Positions 17,326 through 26,710 of a stretch of DNA of 37,926 nt are shown one piece after another. This stretch comes from an uncultured Helicobacter sp. GTDB taxonomy: Bacteria; Campylobacterota; Campylobacteria; Campylobacterales; Helicobacteraceae. A program made the position numbers and the translations under genes. Under the pieces are notes generated by a model. That model ran no database searches. It had not been told where the DNA came from and worked only from the letters and a program-made list of their open reading frames with translations. The stretch covers positions 1 to 37,926 of the forward strand of contig CASFZH010000019.1 of NCBI GenBank assembly GCA_949299115.1, in the 5' to 3' direction. Within the stretch, counting starts at the first letter, position 1. Each line of letters begins with the position of its first letter.

Positions 17326-18151
17326 GCCATATACCCACTATTATAAAACCAAGTGTTAAAAGAGGAATAAAGGGGATTTGTATTGTATCAGCATCCATAG
17401 ATAAAGATGTTACATTATGCTGTATGGAGTCCTTGTGTGTTATGGTGTGTTGCAATGTAGAGCGATGTTTTGCAAAGATCTTCTTTTTTTGTTTGGAAAG
17501 CCAGATATACAAACAGATTCCCAATAATGATGCACAAATAAGAATTTGAAAAATTATTTCATATTGCTCTACGAAAAAAGATTCTATACAAATGGCAATA
17601 CTAGCAATCACCCAAATATCGCCCTGCCCTAAGACTTCATGCCTACAAAATAAATGGATAAAAAAATAACTGACATATAATATGCCAAGTATCATAAACG
17701 GATACCCATCATAGAATCCATATGTAAAAAAATATATACCATTGCTTATGATAAAAAGTACAAAAAGTAAAATATTTGGTACACATAAAAATAGCCAATC
17801 TAAAATACTTAAAATATACAAAATAATACAGAAAAAAAACGTAAAAATAAAAGCGTATTGTGAGTTAAATTCAATACGATTTTCTTTAAATTGTATGGCA
17901 AGAGATGTTGCCACATATTGAGAATCTATAGTATCAAGGAACATAGATGAGAAAATTATAAAACCGCATATACAAAGAAAATGGAACACTAAAAATTGCC
18001 ATTTAAAGAGATAATGTGGTGTAATGTAGGGAGTGGACTTATTGTGCGTGATTTCTTTTGTCATTTTGTATACAAAAAAGCGTATAAGACTATACCAAAT
18101 CATATATGCTACCAATGCGATTAAGCAGTATACCATAGGACTAAGATTCAT
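17315..18151 (-). CDS. Prepilin-peptidase-like membrane protein (peptidase A24 type)
   Basis: Membrane aspartyl protease related to PilD/TadV-type prepilin peptidases. About seven hydrophobic spans are visible. The first candidate catalytic Asp is in SILDWLFLCVPNILL (compare D-x(4-5)-(I/V)P-(N/D)-L), and the second is in LGQGDIWVIASIA, which fits the GxGD signature, although Trp replaces the usual Lys after D-x. IPFIPLLTLG near the C-terminus also matches the family. There is no Cys-rich N-terminal methylase domain. A Ser/Thr/His-rich loop (about 220-255) is unusual. No pilin genes are nearby. It overlaps the permease gene by 11 nt, so the two are translationally coupled. Confidence 0.8.
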   Translation of the reverse strand: MNLSPMVYCLIALVAYMIWYSLIRFFVYKMTKEITHNKSTPYITPHYLFKWQFLVFHFLCICGFIIFSSMFLDTIDSQYVATSLAIQFKENRIEFNSQYAFIFTFFFCIILYILSILDWLFLCVPNILLFVLFIISNGIYFFTYGFYDGYPFMILGILYVSYFFIHLFCRHEVLGQGDIWVIASIAICIESFFVEQYEIIFQILICASLLGICLYIWLSKQKKKIFAKHRSTLQHTITHKDSIQHNVTSLSMDADTIQIPFIPLLTLGFIIVGIWHAA

Positions 18152-18242
18152 CTATTTTCCTTGTATTAACAATACATGTAATTGTATCGTATTTTCTGTG
18201 AAATACTATTCATAACATCAAAACAGAGATATATTGAAGTCA

Positions 18243-18860
18243 TCATAAACCTTGTAAAAGTATTTCATAGAGTCTAGCACAATCATAATCTTGCATATTT
18301 ATAAGACTTTTTGTGGTAAAAAACTGAAAAATCTGTTTTTTATTAACACAAATAGGTGCAACCACGCAGCTTGGACAAGCGAGTAAAAATCCTCGTGTTA
18401 TCGCAACCTCATCGTGCAATAGAGCATCACAAATAAAACATTTGTCTTCTTGATAGAGTCGCCCCTCAAACTCTAAAAGATGTGCTTGCATACAGCATAC
18501 TAAACGTTTTGCGTTTTGTTTAGCCAGTAATTTCACATGAGTATCCAGCAATTCAAAATAAAAAGAATCAACATCTTTTGTATCATACAAATGTTTATCT
18601 AAAAGGTTACAAAATTGCTGCCATACATATACCTTATCTAATTGTGTTTCATAATCTCTTGATAAATGCATGATATTACGAAGTTTTGGAGTATAGACAC
18701 CGTGATATTCAATTTCAAAATCAATTTTTCTCCCAGTGTACAGTATAGTATGTCTTGCTCCATAGAATCTATACAACGTGTAATAATGGTTCGGAGATAG
18801 AATCTTTACTATAACATCTTCTTTAATGCTTTTAGTAATTTTGAGAATATATCCTTGCAT
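18243..18860 (-). CDS. recO: DNA repair protein RecO (short Campylobacterota type)
   Basis: Recombination mediator that helps load RecA on SSB-coated DNA. The start MQGYILKITKSIKEDVIVKILSP and the YTLYRFYGARHTILYTGRKIDFE segment are typical of the OB domain of Helicobacter RecO. The helical C-terminal part carries a probable zinc site: CFICDALL (C-x2-C) and CPSCV (C-x2-C) around residues 139-170. At 205 residues it is the short form seen in this group. It lies 18 nt upstream... of no other gene on its strand except that it follows ubiE by 18 nt, suggesting cotranscription. Confidence 0.85.
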   Translation of the reverse strand: MQGYILKITKSIKEDVIVKILSPNHYYTLYRFYGARHTILYTGRKIDFEIEYHGVYTPKLRNIMHLSRDYETQLDKVYVWQQFCNLLDKHLYDTKDVDSFYFELLDTHVKLLAKQNAKRLVCCMQAHLLEFEGRLYQEDKCFICDALLHDEVAITRGFLLACPSCVVAPICVNKKQIFQFFTTKSLINMQDYDCARLYEILLQGL

Positions 18861-18878
18861 AGAAATTTACTATCTCTA

Positions 18879-19598
18879 TTAGTTATTTTTTTGTGCAATA
18901 ATAAGTGAAGAAACATTAGCACTATAACTTTTGGAAATAACAGTTGTCATATTGTGTAAAAGGAGTTCCTCCTCTAAAGATTCTCTTGTTATAAAACCAT
19001 CAATAGATTGAGGCAGATATTTATATGCTTTAAAATTGCGTGATATAATACCTCCTATAAGTGGCAAAACAGTTTTGGTATAAACCTGCATAAAAAAAGA
19101 CATAATATTTGTATGACTTTGTGCAGTAAATTCAAGAATGACTAAGATACCTTGTGGACGTAAAACCCGACTAAATTCTTTCAAAGCTTCTTTACGTTTT
19201 ACAACATTACGAAGTCCATAAGCAATAGAAACAATATCTTGACTGCATGATTCTAATGGCAGATTATCAGCCGATGCAATGTAGAATTTACCATTTGGAA
19301 TTTTTTCTTTAGCAACATGGAGCATACCATTTGATGGGTCTATACCCACAATATCATCTATTTGGATATTTGCTATTTTACTTTCATGTTGCCAATGCAA
19401 TATCATATCGCCAGTTCCACATGCTATATCCGCGATTTTAAGATTCTGTTGATTTAAAATTTGAAATGATTGTTTGCATGCCTCTTTACGCCAACTCACA
19501 TCAATACCCATACTCATAACGCGATTTGTAGTATCATATGTTGGAGCAATATGGTTAAACATATTAATAATTTCTGATTGTTTTTCATCTGGACTCAT
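18879..19598 (-). CDS. ubiE: Demethylmenaquinone methyltransferase UbiE/MenG
   Basis: S-adenosylmethionine-dependent methylation of demethylmenaquinone, the last step of menaquinone synthesis; Campylobacterota lack ubiquinone. It carries FNHIAPTYDTTNRVMSMGID (family motif, residues about 14-33), the SAM-binding IADIACGTGDM (about 54-64), and the downstream IAYGLRNVVKRKEALKEFSRVL region. The 239-residue length is standard. It is followed by recO after 18 nt and preceded on the same strand by the Fe-S protein gene after about 64 nt. Confidence 0.95.
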   Translation of the reverse strand: MSPDEKQSEIINMFNHIAPTYDTTNRVMSMGIDVSWRKEACKQSFQILNQQNLKIADIACGTGDMILHWQHESKIANIQIDDIVGIDPSNGMLHVAKEKIPNGKFYIASADNLPLESCSQDIVSIAYGLRNVVKRKEALKEFSRVLRPQGILVILEFTAQSHTNIMSFFMQVYTKTVLPLIGGIISRNFKAYKYLPQSIDGFITRESLEEELLLHNMTTVISKSYSANVSSLIIAQKNN

Positions 19599-19662
19599 CT
19601 GATTTCTCTAAGTGGCTGTGGAGTTATTTTATAATTTTAGCATGTTTTTATGAGATAAACGT

Positions 19663-21063
19663 TTACATATTTTTGGAATCAAGGCAATTCCAATCTTCAA
19701 GATTCTGTGCCACAAGCTCCAAAGGATGTTGAAAAACAGCATTAACTTTATTGCGTGAAAGAGAATCGTCAATTTGCATACGACATGCACTACATTCTGC
19801 ACTCACAATCTCTGCCTTGCTCTCCGCAATATTATGTGCTTTTCTGTCGCCTATTGTTTTTGCAAGGTGGTATTTTTCACTTTGCATTGTTACACCACCA
19901 AAACCACAACAAATATCACTATTTTTCATTTCTTTTAATCTGAAATTTTGCAATAATATACGTGGCTCTTTGGCAATATTAAGTACTTTTTTCGCATGAC
20001 ACGGGTCATGATAGGTTACTGTCAAAGCTTGTTTATCACATTGTTGCAAAATTGCATTAAGATTTGTATAATCATGGAGCCATTGACTAGCCATAAAAGT
20101 TTTTTGCTGCAAGATCTTTAGTTTCTCAAAATATTCTGTATTATTTATTGCAAATACTTCACTTTCGATTTCTAAAGCATGATTCCAATCATGAATAAGC
20201 ATAGCAGCACAAGTTGCCTCTGGGATAAGTAGAGCATCTAAATCTGGCAACAACGGTATAAGATAATCAAGATTTTTTTTAATTAGTTTTGTTGTGTTTT
20301 TAATATCACCACTAAAAAATGCTGGTGCACCACAACATTCTTGTTTATGAGGAATCAGCACATCAATGCCTAGTTTATTGAGTATTTTTAACAAACTTAT
20401 GCCTACATTTTTATAGTTATAATTACTCAAACAACCAATATAAATGCCGACTTTTTTAGCCTTATACGCTTTATTATTGTTGCAGTGAGATTCTTGTGCA
20501 TCTTGTTCTTCTTTTTTATATTGTGATTCAATTAATCCTTGATATGTTTGCAAAAAGCTTTTAGCATGAAACGGTGTGATAACTCTATCTTGTATTTTCG
20601 GTAACGTAAAACGCATTTTTTTAAAACCATTTTGTGTTTTAAATAAACATGGATTAAAATAATAACCTAGTGAAAAAACAAGATTCAATACGCTTCTTTT
20701 CCCTAGCAAAAAAAATAGAAACCTCTTATACAAAGGGATTCCATACTGCTGTGCTATATCTACCCTAGCTCTTTCTATAACAAAATCAATCGGCAAACTC
20801 ATTGGACATTGTGTTACACAAGTGGTACATAAAAAACATGATTCAATAGAATCTTTCAGCTCCATATCCATAGGTAGCTTACCTTCTGCATAGGCACTCA
20901 CCAAATCAAGATATCCTCTAGGTGAGGTAATTTCATCACGATTTATTGAATAAATAGTACATGTAGGCACACATTTAGCACATTTTACACAGCTCATAGC
21001 ACTCTTTTGTAAAATACTATTTTTAGTATCTTGTGAAATCTTGTGATGTATAGAATCTGACAT
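19663..21063 (-). CDS. GlpC/GlcF-like (Fe-S)-binding oxidoreductase subunit
   Basis: Iron-sulfur subunit of a flavin or heterodisulfide-reductase-type dehydrogenase that would pass electrons to the quinone pool. Two 4Fe-4S sites are visible: CVKCAKCVPTC (residues about 25-35) and CFLCTTCVTQCP (about 76-87). Two cysteine-rich CCG domains follow, with CCGAPAFFSGD and CCGFGGVTMQS. Length 466 aa fits GlpC-like proteins. H. pylori has a gene annotated glpC beside hemN (HP0666/HP0665), the same neighbourhood as here. The flavoprotein partner is not in the window, so substrate (glycerol-3-phosphate, glycolate, lactate) is undecided. It lies 24 nt downstream of hemN. Confidence 0.88.
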   Translation of the reverse strand: MSDSIHHKISQDTKNSILQKSAMSCVKCAKCVPTCTIYSINRDEITSPRGYLDLVSAYAEGKLPMDMELKDSIESCFLCTTCVTQCPMSLPIDFVIERARVDIAQQYGIPLYKRFLFFLLGKRSVLNLVFSLGYYFNPCLFKTQNGFKKMRFTLPKIQDRVITPFHAKSFLQTYQGLIESQYKKEEQDAQESHCNNNKAYKAKKVGIYIGCLSNYNYKNVGISLLKILNKLGIDVLIPHKQECCGAPAFFSGDIKNTTKLIKKNLDYLIPLLPDLDALLIPEATCAAMLIHDWNHALEIESEVFAINNTEYFEKLKILQQKTFMASQWLHDYTNLNAILQQCDKQALTVTYHDPCHAKKVLNIAKEPRILLQNFRLKEMKNSDICCGFGGVTMQSEKYHLAKTIGDRKAHNIAESKAEIVSAECSACRMQIDDSLSRNKVNAVFQHPLELVAQNLEDWNCLDSKNM

Positions 21064-21087
21064 AGAATCCTCCGTATATTTTTATCT

Positions 21088-22461
21088 CTATATTGTTTTA
21101 CTAAATTGTTGCGTTTTATTTTTAACAAGATATGCATCAAATACCATAGCAATATTGCGTATAAGCATTGCACCAGTTGGTGTTACTTCAATGCTTTTTG
21201 GGGTTAGTTGTAGTAATTCTAAATCTTGCATAGATTTGAGATTATCTAGCTCATTACTAAAATATACCTGAAAATCGATATTATATATTTTTTCAATATC
21301 TGTAAAATTGACTTTTGCATTATTCATTAGATTCATAATAACATCTTTACGTATTCTGTCATCAAGATTTAAGAAATATCCCAATGCAGTTGGCAATATA
21401 TTATTATCAAGTGCTTTTTCATATTGTCCCATATCTTTAAAATTTTGAACATAATAATCCACTCCTTCACCAATAGCACTCAAACCTATGCCAATAGTTT
21501 GCGAAAAACCTTTGGTGGTATATCCTTGAAAATTTCTACGCAATTTGCCATTTTTTTGTGCCTTACACAATTCATCATTTGGCTTTGCAAAATGATCCAT
21601 ACCTATCATTTCATAGCCATTGTTTGTTAGAAATGTAATGGTATTTTTTAGAATCTTTAATTTTTCACTTGGTTGTGGTAGTGTGGATTCGTCTATTTTT
21701 CGCATAGTTTTTTTTATCCATGGTACATGAGCATAATTGAAAATTGCCAATCTATCCGGAGAAAGAGATAATGCTAATTCAAGAGTTTGCTGAAAGCCTT
21801 TAATATGCTGATATGGTAACCCATAAATTAAATCAAAATTAATAGATTGTATACCATATTTTCTTGCTAACTCTACACCTTCTGCTACAAGCCTTAATGG
21901 TTGTATTCTGTTAATATATTTTTGTACATAAGAATCAAAATCTTGCAAACCAAAGCTTATACGATTAAAACCATTTTTTTGTAAAATCAGCATTTGTTCT
22001 TCATTAAAATGACGTGGATCAATTTCACAACTTATTTCGCAATGTGAAGAGAAATTTGGAAACGTTGCTGTAATCATAGTAAAAATTGTATCTAATTGCT
22101 CTGCATCAAAGAAGGTAGGAGTCCCACCACCAAAATGAAATTGCACAACCTCACGTTGTGTATTCATAGAATCTGCAAGCAAACGTAATTCTTTTTGTAA
22201 GTATTGAATATAACGGTCCTTTTTGTCTTCTTTGCTCGTATAAATAACATTGCAACCACAAAAATAGCATGCACTTTTGCAAAATGGTAAATGCACATAG
22301 AGCGAAAGGGGGACATTACTATATGTTGTATCCGTTCTTTGCAAAGATTCTCGAAATTTATAATGATCGAAGAGATTGTGAAATTCATTAGCAGTAGGAT
22401 AACTTGTATAGCGTGGACCGGGCTTAGAATATTTTGCTAATTTTTCAAAGTCAATTTGCAT
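21088..22461 (-). CDS. hemN: Oxygen-independent coproporphyrinogen III dehydrogenase HemN
   Basis: Radical SAM enzyme that converts coproporphyrinogen III to protoporphyrinogen IX without oxygen, for heme synthesis. It carries YTSYPTANEF at the N-terminus, the cluster motif CKSACYFCGC (C-x3-C-x2-C followed by GC, as in true HemN rather than HemW), FGGGTPTF for SAM binding, and EIDPRHFNEEQM. The 457-residue length matches HemN. The ATG at 22461 has AAGGAA upstream. An extended -10 box lies about 70 nt before the start, so this is likely the first gene of a hemN-glpC-like unit. Confidence 0.96.
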   Translation of the reverse strand: MQIDFEKLAKYSKPGPRYTSYPTANEFHNLFDHYKFRESLQRTDTTYSNVPLSLYVHLPFCKSACYFCGCNVIYTSKEDKKDRYIQYLQKELRLLADSMNTQREVVQFHFGGGTPTFFDAEQLDTIFTMITATFPNFSSHCEISCEIDPRHFNEEQMLILQKNGFNRISFGLQDFDSYVQKYINRIQPLRLVAEGVELARKYGIQSINFDLIYGLPYQHIKGFQQTLELALSLSPDRLAIFNYAHVPWIKKTMRKIDESTLPQPSEKLKILKNTITFLTNNGYEMIGMDHFAKPNDELCKAQKNGKLRRNFQGYTTKGFSQTIGIGLSAIGEGVDYYVQNFKDMGQYEKALDNNILPTALGYFLNLDDRIRKDVIMNLMNNAKVNFTDIEKIYNIDFQVYFSNELDNLKSMQDLELLQLTPKSIEVTPTGAMLIRNIAMVFDAYLVKNKTQQFSKTI

Positions 22462-22530
22462 ATAATTCCTTTAATATTATAAATATTGATTTCCACAAAT
22501 CAGTTTGCTTAATAATACAGATATTATGAG

Positions 22531-22536
22531 ATTATA
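22531..22536 (-). promoter_or_regulatory. Extended -10 box of hemN
   Basis: TGCTATAAT on the minus strand (22531-22539) after a T-run, giving a leader of roughly 65 nt before the hemN ATG. The rest of 22462-22699 is AT-rich with no reading frame worth calling. Confidence 0.6.
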
Positions 22537-22699
22537 GCAAAAAATAGTAGTATACAGTTATTATGATAGAATATGTTTCTATGGAAGAATAGAATTTTAT
22601 TCAGGAATATTTAGGGATATTGATATAGATCATATAACATGAAAATCATGTATCTTAATTTCACCTACATGCCAATACACAAGACCATGTTTTTATAGT

Positions 22700-25600
22700 T
22701 TAATTTAAATCCTTGCCATACATCAATTTACGTTTAAAAAATGAGAGCAAGAGTAAGCATAGAGTCAGTACTAAGGCAACATATATTTTTTCACTTATTG
22801 CTCCGCTTTCTCCTTGTGCATACGAGTGCATACCAGTAGCAAGATAATAATTTACTCCAAAATATGTCATTATGATACTATAAAACGCTATTACAGAAAG
22901 AGCATTAAATATATAAGGAAAGTAAAGGGGCTTTAATAACCGTATATGCAACACAAAGGCATAAACTCCAACGGAAACAAGAGACCATGTTTCTTTAGAA
23001 TCCCAACTCCAATATCGCCCCCAAGATTCATTAGCCCATACACCTCCAAGGAATGTCCCAACGATTAACATCAATATCCCAATAATCATACTCATCTCAT
23101 TAATTGTGGTTAAGGCAATAAGAGAAGTATCTATCTGTGGACGATTTTTGTGACGGAAGATAAAAAGAATAAGATTGATTATTCCAAGCATTAAAGATAA
23201 ACCTAAAAACCCATAACTCGCAACAATAATCGCAACATGAATATTGAGCCAATAAGATTGTAAAACAGGTTGTAGATTTCCAATTTGTGGATCCATAAAT
23301 CCCCAATGTGCAACGGTTAAAACCATACCAGCAAGAAAGCTTGCCCCACATAATGCAAAATATGATTTTCGTAAAATAATAATCCCAGATAATGCACTAG
23401 CCCATGCTATATAAAGCATAGATTCATAGGCATTGCTCCATGGAGCATGTCCACCAATATACCATCGCAAAAGCAACCCAAAAGTATGTCCTAAGAATAT
23501 TATAAGCATAAGAACGTAAAGACTTCTACCAAGCCATTTAGGGATTTTTTTATTACTAAGAATTGCAATAAGAGCAATAAAAAATAAGAGGATTCCTAAA
23601 ATTAAATAAAAATACTGCGAAATGGGAAAAATATCCATCTTATTTAATAGAAGCTCCGATTGCACATGTGTGGAATCTAAAAATAAGCTACCACCTGTTT
23701 GTGCTTGATAATTGTGTAAAATTTGTAATGATTGATTAAAGTCCTCCCACTGATTCAAAGCAATTCCCATGCGAGATTCTATTATGAAATCATAGTAGAA
23801 AAAACTTAAAAACGGATCTTGTATGTCGATTGGATTACCCAAAGTTTGCCATGTTTCACTTTTAGGTGAAGGGAAAATTCTCATATAGCTCCATACAGAA
23901 AATGGAAGCAAAAAGTCCATTTTTTCATGAAGTTTTAGAATTTGCTTATCAAATTCATTGCGTTCAGAATCTCGTTTTTTCAAAGCCGTAACGACAAAAT
24001 GATAAAGCTTGTAAGCATGTTGAAATTTTTCAAGTAATTGAGGAGTTTGAAATATAGCAAAACTATATACATCTTCTAAGGTTTCATGGTGAAACAAATC
24101 CTCAAATGAGATATAACTACCCTGTTTGATTCCAAGTAGCCTTAAAATTTCTTTATTCTTTACTGCAATAAAACGTAATTTTGCCATATCTTGTGGTATT
24201 GCCATAAGTCCAAGAAGAAATTGATTGTGTTGCAGTCCCCTAAATTCTTTAGATTCTGTGATTTTTCGCATAATTTCATCACTGTATGTATCCAATGTCT
24301 TAATTCTTCCATCCATTCCTTGTATTTGCAATGTTGCAAAATAACGAACTGTTTTTGCAGGAATATTTTTTAATCCTTTTAGACGTTTTTCTATGGATTC
24401 AGAACTTGTATCAGCAAATATTGATTCTAATTTTTCTTCCTTTTTTTCAAGATTCTTAAAATGTTCAATAAATTGTTTTGCTTTTTCAGAAGTTAGTTGC
24501 TTTTGCAATTCATCTCTATCTTTTTGATTTTTAGATAGTTGCCTATCATTCTGTGGAGATTGTAAGTTGGTGTTTTTATCGTTGTGTGGTGTATTAGAAT
24601 CTTGCACAATTAATGTTTGCTTCGCGGCATCAATAGAATCTTGTATATTTGAAATTTGGTCAATATCATTATCACGAATTGCCTCTTTTAGCACAGATTC
24701 TGATATGCTAACATTAGATTCTGCATTAGAATCTACACTATTTGGATTATTTTTAGCATAGCTAGGATAACTTAAGCCAAAGAAACATAGAGAAATAAGA
24801 ATCATAATTACTTTCTGCTGTTTCACAAAATCACTTAATTTCCTAAATCGAGAATCCGTATCAAACAATAACCACAACGCACCAAGTATCATCAATGTAT
24901 AGCCTATATAAGTCGGAATCTTACCCGGGTCATTATTAACAGAAAGGATAGTTCCGGCATATATTGGCTTCCCATTTTCATCGTGTTTTGTTTGTCCATT
25001 CTCATCTTGTTCTACATTATATTGACTTTGAAAGAATCTATAACCACGATAATCTAAAACATTATTCATAAAAATTTTGTATTTATGATTCCCATATTTT
25101 TCATCTAGGACTTCTACATACGATGCAAAACTTGATTCCATCTTAGAGCCCGGATATGTAAGAACCTCAAATTTATCAAGTTTTATAGAAAATGGTAAAA
25201 GTATAGACTTTGGTCCCCATGAAAGTGTGATATAACGATTGCCAAAACGTTCAGTTTCGATTTCTCCTTTATTTGAGACTAGCATTGTTTTGGTGATTCC
25301 GTCATACTCTACTTCAAATTTTGCAACATAATGATTCTCTTTTTGTTTTATTTGCAATTCTTCTTGTTCAATATCTCTTTTATTATTCGAAGCCTCATTA
25401 AAAAGGCTGGCAAGAGAGTAATTTATAACTGAAACAGAATGAATACGTAATTTTTTTTTAAAAGCCTCATTCGTATCAAGGTTAAAAGATGAGTAACGAA
25501 CATAAGGACTAAGAGCAATATCATATCCCTTTTTAAAACTTTCTAAAGGCAAAATATCACGTATAGTCCCCTTATCACCAACATCATTACTCACGAATAC

Positions 25601-25990
25601 ATTAAGAAAACTATCAGTTGAAGTAATAAAAGAGCTTGTTTCACCATTTTTTAATACCATATTGCCTTCAAAACCATAATATCGTGTTATAGCAGCACCA
25701 ATGATTATCATAACCAAAGCTAAATGAAATATTTGTACACTGATTTTGAAGCTAATTTTTGCACTTTTATACATACATCCTAAAATATTGAGCAAGAGCC
25801 ATACATTAAGGACTTCAAACCACCAAGAATGATAAATAACATCATTAGCAACTAATGTCCCATAGTCTTTTTCTATAAAAGTCGCCCATCCAATAGCTAA
25901 ACCATAAATCACAATAAGAAAAAGGCTTAATGGAATAGAAGCAAACAAATTCTTCATAGTTGTTTGTATAAAAGAACGTGTTTTTGTCAT
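22700..25990 (-). CDS. ccsBA: Cytochrome c biogenesis fusion protein CcsBA (system II)
   Basis: Single-polypeptide cytochrome c synthase that exports heme and attaches it to apocytochromes in the periplasm. The N-terminal ResB/CcsB part has membrane spans near residues 15-95 and a periplasmic domain to about 375. The C-terminal CcsA part (from about 795) has the tryptophan-rich heme loop GHAPWSNAYESMLYIAW (near 848) and WGRYWSWDSKETW (near 993), with conserved His residues. Between them lies a long periplasmic region that includes a low-complexity segment (about 410-523) rich in Ser, Asn, Asp, Gln and Lys. At 1096 residues it is longer than the H. pylori protein (about 936) but near Campylobacter lengths. 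Start ATG has GAGGAG upstream. Thioredoxin-fold genes precede it. Confidence 0.96.
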   Translation of the reverse strand: MTKTRSFIQTTMKNLFASIPLSLFLIVIYGLAIGWATFIEKDYGTLVANDVIYHSWWFEVLNVWLLLNILGCMYKSAKISFKISVQIFHLALVMIIIGAAITRYYGFEGNMVLKNGETSSFITSTDSFLNVFVSNDVGDKGTIRDILPLESFKKGYDIALSPYVRYSSFNLDTNEAFKKKLRIHSVSVINYSLASLFNEASNNKRDIEQEELQIKQKENHYVAKFEVEYDGITKTMLVSNKGEIETERFGNRYITLSWGPKSILLPFSIKLDKFEVLTYPGSKMESSFASYVEVLDEKYGNHKYKIFMNNVLDYRGYRFFQSQYNVEQDENGQTKHDENGKPIYAGTILSVNNDPGKIPTYIGYTLMILGALWLLFDTDSRFRKLSDFVKQQKVIMILISLCFFGLSYPSYAKNNPNSVDSNAESNVSISESVLKEAIRDNDIDQISNIQDSIDAAKQTLIVQDSNTPHNDKNTNLQSPQNDRQLSKNQKDRDELQKQLTSEKAKQFIEHFKNLEKKEEKLESIFADTSSESIEKRLKGLKNIPAKTVRYFATLQIQGMDGRIKTLDTYSDEIMRKITESKEFRGLQHNQFLLGLMAIPQDMAKLRFIAVKNKEILRLLGIKQGSYISFEDLFHHETLEDVYSFAIFQTPQLLEKFQHAYKLYHFVVTALKKRDSERNEFDKQILKLHEKMDFLLPFSVWSYMRIFPSPKSETWQTLGNPIDIQDPFLSFFYYDFIIESRMGIALNQWEDFNQSLQILHNYQAQTGGSLFLDSTHVQSELLLNKMDIFPISQYFYLILGILLFFIALIAILSNKKIPKWLGRSLYVLMLIIFLGHTFGLLLRWYIGGHAPWSNAYESMLYIAWASALSGIIILRKSYFALCGASFLAGMVLTVAHWGFMDPQIGNLQPVLQSYWLNIHVAIIVASYGFLGLSLMLGIINLILFIFRHKNRPQIDTSLIALTTINEMSMIIGILMLIVGTFLGGVWANESWGRYWSWDSKETWSLVSVGVYAFVLHIRLLKPLYFPYIFNALSVIAFYSIIMTYFGVNYYLATGMHSYAQGESGAISEKIYVALVLTLCLLLLSFFKRKLMYGKDLN
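24715..24735. repeat. Inverted pair of the AGAATC word inside ccsBA
   Basis: Arms TAGATTCT (24715-24722) and AGAATCTA (24728-24735) form an 8-bp stem with a 5-nt loop. It codes for Asp-Ser-Asn-Ala-Glu-Ser on the minus strand, within the low-complexity insert. Confidence 0.7.
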
Positions 25991-26006
25991 ACAATCTCCT
26001 CTTTAG

Positions 26007-26606
26007 CTATAAAGATTTTTGCATATATTTTTCGGAAAATATTTTCATACGTTTTGCGGAATCTGTTTCATTGCCATATTCCTTATTTTTAACAAAATCC
26101 AACATTGCAGTGAATATAGACATATTAAATCCCGTCATTTTTAAAATTTGACTACCATTTGGCTCTACCCAAAGGACTAAAGGGGTATTAGAAAGATTAT
26201 AAAATCGCGATAGAGAATCAGTTGTCATAGTCTTATTGAGATAGGTAATGTTGTGGTTTTTGCTATAGCTTGTATTAATGTAATATGATTGGAAATTATC
26301 AGCAATAAGATTGTTTAATTCATTATCATTCTTTATTGTATCTTTTAATTCTTCACAATATTTGCATGTATTGCTACCAAAAACAAGCATAATCGGTTTG
26401 GAATCTGATTGTATAACAGAATTATTTGAAAATACATTCTCCAATCCCCTATAACTTTCAATATCAATATTCTGTATCATAGTATCGAGCTCTTCTGTAT
26501 TACTATTTCCTTCACTAACTACAATATTGCCATCTTTACAACCAGATAATATCCCAGCATAAATGCTGGTTAAAAATAATCCATAATGTAAAATATTGAA
26601 TTTCAT
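26007..26606 (-). CDS. Thioredoxin-fold lipoprotein upstream of ccsBA
   Basis: Probable periplasm-facing lipoprotein that reduces apocytochrome c or heme-site disulfides for CcsBA. Signal peptide with lipobox ILSGC (Cys23). Active site CKYC near residue 82-85 inside LVFGSNTCKYCEEL, and a cis-Pro-type NTPLVLWVEPNG further on, the usual thioredoxin layout. It lies 16 nt before ccsBA with a GAGGAG ribosome site, so the two are surely cotranscribed. H. pylori has a DsbC/CcmG-like gene (HP0377) beside its ccsBA (HP0378), a matching context. Its closest relative here is the next upstream gene. Confidence 0.86.
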   Translation of the reverse strand: MKFNILHYGLFLTSIYAGILSGCKDGNIVVSEGNSNTEELDTMIQNIDIESYRGLENVFSNNSVIQSDSKPIMLVFGSNTCKYCEELKDTIKNDNELNNLIADNFQSYYINTSYSKNHNITYLNKTMTTDSLSRFYNLSNTPLVLWVEPNGSQILKMTGFNMSIFTAMLDFVKNKEYGNETDSAKRMKIFSEKYMQKSL

Positions 26607-26710
26607 ATAATCTCCTCAATTAAACTTAAATTAAATGCCACAAATTTCAAAGTAGGTGTAAAAATTGTAGTATCATAAGAATAAATATTATTTGATTTCA
26701 ATTCTTTAAT

